From the NCBI RefSeq assembly GCF_900109825.1, contig NZ_FOBL01000025.1:1-37243 (forward strand): 37,243 nucleotides of DNA, in the 5' to 3' direction. Source of the DNA: Alkalibacterium putridalgicola. GTDB lineage: Bacteria > Bacillota > Bacilli > Lactobacillales > Carnobacteriaceae_A. Within the stretch, counting starts at the first letter, position 1. Every line of letters begins with the position of its first letter. A model generated the notes under the pieces. That model ran no database searches. It saw only the letters and a list, made by a program, of their open reading frames with translations, and was not told the origin of the DNA. The translations under genes were made by a program, and so were the position numbers. Shown here one piece after another: positions 32,572 through 37,243 of this stretch.

Positions 32572-33969
32572 ATGGATAAGTGGCGTATCAGCCAAGACGG
32601 TACACTGCCTTTGTATCAGGAGATCATGCTTTTGACAGAAGAAAAAATCAAGTCCGGTGAACTGGGGCCCGGTACCCGCCTGCCTTCTGAACGGAAACTG
32701 GCTGAAGCACTGGATGTGAACCGGTCGACCGTCATCCGGGCCATGGAGGAACTGACGGCTCAAGGCGTGCTCATTAGAAAAAAAGGCAGCGGGACCTATG
32801 TGAATCCGGATAAATGGGGCCTGCAGACAAAGCCGCTGATCAACTGGGGAACTTCGTTGACTAATGGCAGTATAAAAAGGAAGAGTGCGTACGAGAAGGC
32901 AGCTGATGAACGTCGTGAACAGAGACCGGATAAGATTCTAGACCTGTCTCGAGGTGTCCTGCCTTCTGACTTGCTGCCGGAACTGAAGGCGCCTCAGTTG
33001 TCCTGGAAAGAACTGGTCCAGCAGGAAAAAGAACAGACCCCGCGGAACACCGGCATTCATTCTTTAAGGGAAAGTGTGCAGTCCTATTTAGAAAAAACGT
33101 ATCAGATGACCGTGCCGCTGGAAGAGATCATGATCACTTCAGGGACACAGAATGCTCTGTTCCTTATTTCTCAAGGCTTATTGAAGCCGGGGGAAGCTGT
33201 TGGAATCGAAGCGCCGTCCTACTTTTATTCGCTGAGACTGTTTCAGGCAGCCGGGCTCCGCATCATTCCTATTCGAGTGGATGCAGAAGGCATGACTGTA
33301 CAAGGATTAAAGGAAGCTTCCGTCAATCATCCAATAAAAATGATTATTCTGAATCCGATTTTTCAAAATCCGACCGGATTGGTTATGAGTCCTAAGAGGA
33401 AAACAGAGATTCTCGATTACTGCCTTCTGAAACGCATCCCCATCGTTGAAGATGATGCCTATGGCGGTCTAACCTTTGATGCGTCCGTCGACAACAGTCC
33501 ATTGAAAAAGATGGATCGGCAGCAACAGGTCATTTATCTGGGCACCTTGTCTAAACTTGCCGGTCATCATCTGCGTATCGGCTGGATGATCGGTCCCCAA
33601 ACTATACTGAAAGAACTGGCGGATATCCGCCTGCAGACCGACTCAGAACTCAGCTTCCTCCCCCAGTTCATGGCTGACCACTTCTTGCGCACCGAGATGG
33701 ACGAGCATCAGGATAAAATAACGACCGAATTACAAAAAAGAGCCCGCAGCATGGAGACATGGCTGCGAGCCGAATATGGAGATACTATAGAGTTTCAACC
33801 GGCAAAAGGTGGTTTTCATCTGTACTGCCGGTTCCCGGGGAAAACGAAAGAAGAAGTGGATGCGATTCTATTTAAATTGCTGGAAGAGAATATTATCGTA
33901 TCGGAAGGACAGAAGTTCGGCGACCAGATGAACGGGTTCCGATTGAGTTTTGTGAATTTTATGCAATAA
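32572..33969 (+). CDS. pdxR: MocR/GntR-type regulator of pyridoxal phosphate synthesis
   Basis: This 465-residue MocR regulator has an N-terminal GntR winged helix (PLYQEIMLLTEEKIKSGELG, then LPSERKLAEALDVNRSTVIR). It is fused to a class I aminotransferase-like domain that binds pyridoxal phosphate through Lys328 in YLGTLSKLAG; the family segment NPIFQNPTG is also present. It is divergent from pdxST, the classic PdxR arrangement: it activates pdxST and represses itself, with pyridoxal phosphate as effector. AAAGGAG lies at good spacing from the ATG. Confidence 0.92.
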   Translation: MDKWRISQDGTLPLYQEIMLLTEEKIKSGELGPGTRLPSERKLAEALDVNRSTVIRAMEELTAQGVLIRKKGSGTYVNPDKWGLQTKPLINWGTSLTNGSIKRKSAYEKAADERREQRPDKILDLSRGVLPSDLLPELKAPQLSWKELVQQEKEQTPRNTGIHSLRESVQSYLEKTYQMTVPLEEIMITSGTQNALFLISQGLLKPGEAVGIEAPSYFYSLRLFQAAGLRIIPIRVDAEGMTVQGLKEASVNHPIKMIILNPIFQNPTGLVMSPKRKTEILDYCLLKRIPIVEDDAYGGLTFDASVDNSPLKKMDRQQQVIYLGTLSKLAGHHLRIGWMIGPQTILKELADIRLQTDSELSFLPQFMADHFLRTEMDEHQDKITTELQKRARSMETWLRAEYGDTIEFQPAKGGFHLYCRFPGKTKEEVDAILFKLLEENIIVSEGQKFGDQMNGFRLSFVNFMQ

Positions 33970-34023
33970 ATTTAAATCAGGAAAATTAACTAGCTTATTA
34001 TTAAATTCAATATAAATAAAAGC

Positions 34024-34039
34024 ACTTCATTAATGGAGT
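34024..34039. other. Small palindrome between pdxR and the ATPase gene
   Basis: ACTTCATTAATGGAGT is an inverted repeat with 7 of 8 pairs, the only obvious structure in this gap. It could be a weak shared terminator. Confidence 0.35.
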
Positions 34040-34091
34040 AATATTTGTATATCAATACAGTTATTATCCTACGTTAACAGATTACATTACT

Positions 34092-35996
34092 TTAAAAGAA
34101 TTTAATGTCATTAAAATACTTTGTCTTTAATTCAATTGTTAATTTTTCATCTAGTTTTATTTGATTTACTGCTTTCCGTACATATTGACTATCTAAATAT
34201 GAATTAGCTAATCCTTTAGATATCTCTTTTTTTTGTGGTGAAATTTTCAAAAGACCTTCGTAATCATTTTGATTAATAACGCGGTCAATATCTGACAAAA
34301 CTTTATCTTCAAAATCTTTAATGTTTAAATTGTCTAACCATCCTTTAATCTCGCTTATCATCGCATCTCCGGATTGCATATTATTAATACGATAATTAGA
34401 CAATTGAGTATTAAGATATTTCTTTACTTTTTGCTCCTTAATTTCAATTTTTTTATTCTTAACAATTTCAAAAAACTTACTTGTAAATTGATTAATTTTG
34501 ACAGTTATCTCTTCAGAGGAAAAATTATCTTTGAGTACTCTGTTTATAACTTCTTTAACAAAAAAGACCATTTCAATTTCGTTAAAAGGCAAAACATAAA
34601 TGCTATTATTTTTTAAATTTTGAATTTCATTATCTGTCATTAAATCAGAATCAATAATTCCATAAGCTTTATTTGAATTTAGAATAGGGGAATTATTATA
34701 GGCTTTAGTATATTGAACTACTAAGGTATGTCCTCCTACCGGACAAATTACTGCATCATTTCTAAACAGACTTGTATAAACGTAATAATCTAAACTATTT
34801 TTTTCTCCTTCACAAAATAAGATAGGTTTTCGAGCTCCCAATATCTCAGAAAGAAGCTCTTTTGGAAATTGTTGAGATATACCTTCTTCAGATTCTATAT
34901 TTTTAATTTCCCATTCACTTGGATATTTAAATGATTTACACCAAAGTAAATCAGCATTTGATCTTGTAATTATAAAGTCAATAACATGGGATATATATAT
35001 AAACTTGCAATCTTCCCTGTAAGATTCTAAAGTATCCCATAAACGATTAAAATTAGAGACATTTAAAAAAGTCTCTGGCTCATCAACTACTATAAAACTA
35101 TTTCTCTCCGCTAAAAAAACATGACATATATAATATAACATGGCTTTTTCACCATCACTTAACGAATTTAGTGAATAGTCCTTACCATCTTTTTTTGGAA
35201 TTAATGTTCTATTGACAGTATCGAGTTCAAACTCTATATCAGGAATAAGTGTTTTCCACAAATTATTAAGTTTATATAATATTGTTTCGTTTTTATTTGA
35301 CTGAGATATTTCACTCTGTTTCATTAAATTATGTTCATCAATTGTCTGTTCATTTGCTATTACTGTCACCAATTTGGAAAATAACTCGGTTAATTCCTCC
35401 ATAAAACGTTTAACATCATAATCGTTGTTAGAGTTCTCGAACTTTCCGCGTTTAATAAGATTATCTTTTTGAATATTATTAATCATTAACCTAGTTGTTA
35501 AGTGGAGCCTGCTAATCACTTTATTGTAAAAAAGAAATTTCTGAGCTGGTATAACAACAATGTTATTTGACATCGAATCTTTCAAATAACTAGCAAAAGA
35601 AGATTTTCCGGCACCATTTCCACCTATTAATATTACATTATTATCTCGAATTAATAATAAATAATCTATACGATTCAATTCATTTAATAGAGATTTCAAA
35701 ATGTCGTATATATTCGCATACTTCTCTAATTTATCAGCGTGATATCCAACAATAGAATTATTAATCTGCTGATAAAATTTATTAATTACTATATTAACTA
35801 ATGTGCGTAGCTGATCTGAGTATGAATTAAAATCTCTGTTTACAGTATTAAGTCGTATTATTACTGTAGACAAAGTATCAGGTAATTTTTTAATCGGATC
35901 TTCATTCTCCAAGTCAATATCATTTATTTTTGAGATTTCAGTATTAATATTATTTAAGAGATTGATTAACTGATCATATCTCTGATTAAGTTCCAT
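34092..35996 (-). CDS. AAA ATPase fused to a TOPRIM/DUF4435-like domain (candidate anti-phage protein)
   Basis: This 634-residue protein has an ABC/SMC-like ATPase part: Walker A GGNGAGKS (125-132), signature LSDGEKA (279-285), Walker B FIVVDEPE (301-308) and H-loop YISH (His337). An insertion between the two ATPase halves is Asn- and Lys-rich. From about residue 390 there is a TOPRIM-like part: FCEGEKNSLDYY (Glu396), then GIIDSDLM (Asp449, Asp451) and LPFNEIEMVFF. This order matches OLD-family nucleases and merged AriA-AriB (PARIS) proteins; DUF4435 is the AriB domain. The gene is alone, with AAAGGAG before the ATG and a TATAAT box (complement of 36052-36057). It is markedly richer in A+T than the flanking genes, so it was probably acquired by transfer. 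Defence function is inferred. Confidence 0.8.
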   Translation of the reverse strand: MELNQRYDQLINLLNNINTEISKINDIDLENEDPIKKLPDTLSTVIIRLNTVNRDFNSYSDQLRTLVNIVINKFYQQINNSIVGYHADKLEKYANIYDILKSLLNELNRIDYLLLIRDNNVILIGGNGAGKSSFASYLKDSMSNNIVVIPAQKFLFYNKVISRLHLTTRLMINNIQKDNLIKRGKFENSNNDYDVKRFMEELTELFSKLVTVIANEQTIDEHNLMKQSEISQSNKNETILYKLNNLWKTLIPDIEFELDTVNRTLIPKKDGKDYSLNSLSDGEKAMLYYICHVFLAERNSFIVVDEPETFLNVSNFNRLWDTLESYREDCKFIYISHVIDFIITRSNADLLWCKSFKYPSEWEIKNIESEEGISQQFPKELLSEILGARKPILFCEGEKNSLDYYVYTSLFRNDAVICPVGGHTLVVQYTKAYNNSPILNSNKAYGIIDSDLMTDNEIQNLKNNSIYVLPFNEIEMVFFVKEVINRVLKDNFSSEEITVKINQFTSKFFEIVKNKKIEIKEQKVKKYLNTQLSNYRINNMQSGDAMISEIKGWLDNLNIKDFEDKVLSDIDRVINQNDYEGLLKISPQKKEISKGLANSYLDSQYVRKAVNQIKLDEKLTIELKTKYFNDIKFF

Positions 35997-36161
35997 AATT
36001 TTACTCCTTTATGATTTTCTTTATAGTAACAAACAAAAACATCTATATATAATTATAGCAAAAGTTTTATGTTAAGTAATAAATATCAAAGAAAGTGATT
36101 ATCATATTTTAATTTTTTTAAAAAATTAATCTAGACAATTTCCACATCTTAATCTATAAAG

Positions 36162-36189
36162 AAAAAGACTTATCGCAATAAGTCTTTTT
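36162..36189. terminator. Terminator between the ATPase and YczE-like genes
   Basis: AAAAAGACTTAT-CGCA-ATAAGTCTTTTT is a perfect 12-bp stem. It lies about 80 bp after the YczE-like stop codon and marks the right edge of the A+T-rich insert. Confidence 0.85.
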
Positions 36190-36271
36190 ACTGATTAATC
36201 CTGTTCGGTTCCTGCCTTAATAACAGGTGTCTTCAATCAATATACATTGTATTTTTTCCAAAGAAATCCGT

Positions 36272-36898
36272 CTAAGCTCTAACTTTCTCGACTATCCCAC
36301 TCTTCTTCAATATCGGCTGTGCTTTATTGATAAAAAAGCCCATCAGAGGACCGAAGATCAGCATGCCGATCACCGTTCCTTCCCTTATCGATGGTGCTAA
36401 TCCGTAAATCAAAGTCAAAACTACTGAGAGGACGACACTTAAGACATCGAACAGCTGTCTCAGGGTGCCGAATTTGAATGGAATGATCTCAGCCAGCGAC
36501 ATGCATAAGCTTTCTATGGGAAACGTTACTAAATCGATGGCCATGACGATACCTGTAGAAAAGGAAACTAAGACTAAGGCCACGACATACATGATCAATG
36601 ACAGGATATAACTTTCAACAGCGAGCGTACCGAAGAAATCATAGTAGAAAAAGTTGACCATCGTCCCCAGCAAGATACTGAGTGGTATTTGCAGCATGTG
36701 TCTAAACCCAAAATCCTTCTTCAAGATGATCCATTGCCCTGCAACAAAACTCAGGTTCAAGATCATAGCGATCGTCCCTATCTTGATCCCGGTAACGAGT
36801 GATAATGATTGTGTCGCGGCGTCAAATGCACCGACCCCTACAGCTGCTTTAAGCATCAGCGCAATGCCTGAAGCTGCCAGAGTAATAAAGAGTGCCAT
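36272..36898 (-). CDS. YczE/YyaS-type membrane protein, probably 5'-truncated
   Basis: This 208-residue protein has five or more hydrophobic segments. Its N-terminus aligns by eye with the YczE-type pattern LGIALTIKA-LGVGPWDA (here ASGIALMLKAAVGVGAFDAA). Homologues normally have some 10-15 extra residues before this point. Here a stop codon lies two codons upstream of the ATG and no ribosome site is seen, so the 5' end seems to have been lost, probably when the nearby IS3-family element arrived. The role of the family is unclear; YczE is linked to surfactin production in Bacillus. Whether the remnant is translated is doubtful. Confidence 0.7.
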   Translation of the reverse strand: MALFITLAASGIALMLKAAVGVGAFDAATQSLSLVTGIKIGTIAMILNLSFVAGQWIILKKDFGFRHMLQIPLSILLGTMVNFFYYDFFGTLAVESYILSLIMYVVALVLVSFSTGIVMAIDLVTFPIESLCMSLAEIIPFKFGTLRQLFDVLSVVLSVVLTLIYGLAPSIREGTVIGMLIFGPLMGFFINKAQPILKKSGIVEKVRA

Positions 36899-36968
36899 CT
36901 GGTATTACGTCAATATCTTGGACACGATTTAAGAGAATTTCTTAATGAAACATGGACCCGTTTTGAGG

Positions 36969-37033
36969 CCTCAAGGTTTCGGTAAACGTTCTAACCGCTG
37001 ACGCTTTTTAGAACATTTACCGAAACCATGAGG
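36969..37033. repeat. 26-bp inverted repeat at the IS end
   Basis: CCTCaAGGTTTCGGTAAAC and its continuation to 36994 pair with 37008-37033 (two mismatches) around a 13-nt loop. It lies between the transposase stop codon and the truncated YczE-like gene. It may insulate the element from outside transcription. Confidence 0.75.
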
Positions 37034-37078
37034 ATAGCTAAAGTCTTTCTATTTAACCGTCCTATGGTTCCGTCTAAC

Positions 37079-37243
37079 TTAAATGACTGCTTGATCTAAG
37101 TATGCTTGCTCAATGGCTAGGGGCGTTCGGTTCCCAAGTGCCGAGTGGATTCTCTTCCGATTGTAGAAGGCTTCAATGTATTGAAATAATTCTCTATAAG
37201 CCGTATCGAAATCAGGATAATTCTTTTGGTAAACTTCTTCCTT
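37079..37243 (-). CDS. IS3-family transposase (OrfB) C-terminal fragment
   Basis: Fifty-four codons and a stop are visible; the gene continues beyond the window. The reading includes KEEVYQKNYPDF and AFYNRKRIHSALGNRTPLAI, the end of the DDE integrase core of IS3-family OrfB (IS150-like). The catalytic Asp and Glu residues lie outside the window, so intactness cannot be judged. Confidence 0.85.
   Translation of the reverse strand, partial: KEEVYQKNYPDFDTAYRELFQYIEAFYNRKRIHSALGNRTPLAIEQAYLDQAVI

Larger units (their letters stand above)
36953..37243 (-). mobile_element. IS3-family insertion sequence, 3' part only
   Basis: The transposase C-terminus and its downstream non-coding end are inside the window; the rest runs off the right edge. 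A TG dinucleotide at 36953 (TGGACCCG) is a reasonable outer end, as IS3-family elements usually begin with TG and have an ACCC-like inner part, but the other end cannot be seen. Confidence 0.55.

Noticed and set aside
33982-36134. Flanking near-repeats AAAATTAACTAG and AAAATTAATCTAG as true attachment sites
   Set aside because: They differ by an insertion, lie in very A+T-rich sequence and no integrase is present, so chance similarity is likely.

Overview
The window looks like a chromosome segment of a low-to-moderate G+C Gram-positive bacterium (Bacillota). Supporting signs are strong AGGAGG-type ribosome binding sites, YoaS/YozG-like and YczE-like proteins, lipoproteins with lipoboxes, a PdxR-pdxST locus, an AguB/AguA agmatine pathway and a branched-chain 2-oxoacid dehydrogenase operon. 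Several sodium-coupled carriers and very acidic exported proteins would fit a salt- or alkali-tolerant member of the Lactobacillales such as a Carnobacteriaceae relative, but that placement is a guess.

Layout. (1) 1-673: an eleven-copy tandem array of a 52-bp unit, each unit carrying an inverted repeat. (2) 674-4398: an FMN reductase divergent from its probable TetR-type regulator, a PgeF/YfiH protein, then a small operon of two paralogous DUF2975 membrane proteins plus a YozG-like repressor. (3) 4636-12251: branched-chain amino acid catabolism. A leucine/valine dehydrogenase is divergent from a LysR regulator, followed by the E3-E1alpha-E1beta-E2 complex operon, headed by a butyrate kinase gene that has lost its first half. 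(4) 12333-15856: a short-chain dehydrogenase with a membrane tail, a ring-cleaving dioxygenase behind an MhqR-type operator, and a lipoprotein. (5) 15879-21740: an agmatine operon (Na+ symporter, putrescine carbamoyltransferase, agmatine deiminase, APC permease) divergent from an Lrp/AsnC regulator. (6) 21994-27670: a metallo-beta-lactamase-fold protein, the glutamate carrier GltS, and a TetR regulator convergent with an FtsX-type ABC exporter. (7) 28059-30915: a triple-LysM VanY-type peptidase and acidic lipoproteins, one apparently decayed. (8) 30937-33969: pdxT-pdxS divergent from pdxR. (9) 33970-36160: a visibly A+T-rich insert with one gene, an ATPase fused to a TOPRIM/DUF4435-like domain. 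(10) 36272-37243: a 5'-clipped YczE-like gene next to the end of an IS3-family element running off the window.

How it fits together. The dehydrogenase and 2-oxoacid dehydrogenase complex turn branched-chain amino acids into acyl-CoA starters. Without phosphotransbutyrylase and a complete butyrate kinase here, the locus no longer supplies the ATP-yielding last steps. The agmatine operon imports agmatine and makes putrescine and carbamoyl phosphate, but no carbamate kinase gene is present. The most promising candidate for a less-described system is the single-gene ATPase-TOPRIM fusion, which resembles merged PARIS-like or OLD-like anti-phage proteins. The 52-bp array and the Shine-Dalgarno/hairpin/start arrangement of the Lrp gene are the most unusual non-coding structures.
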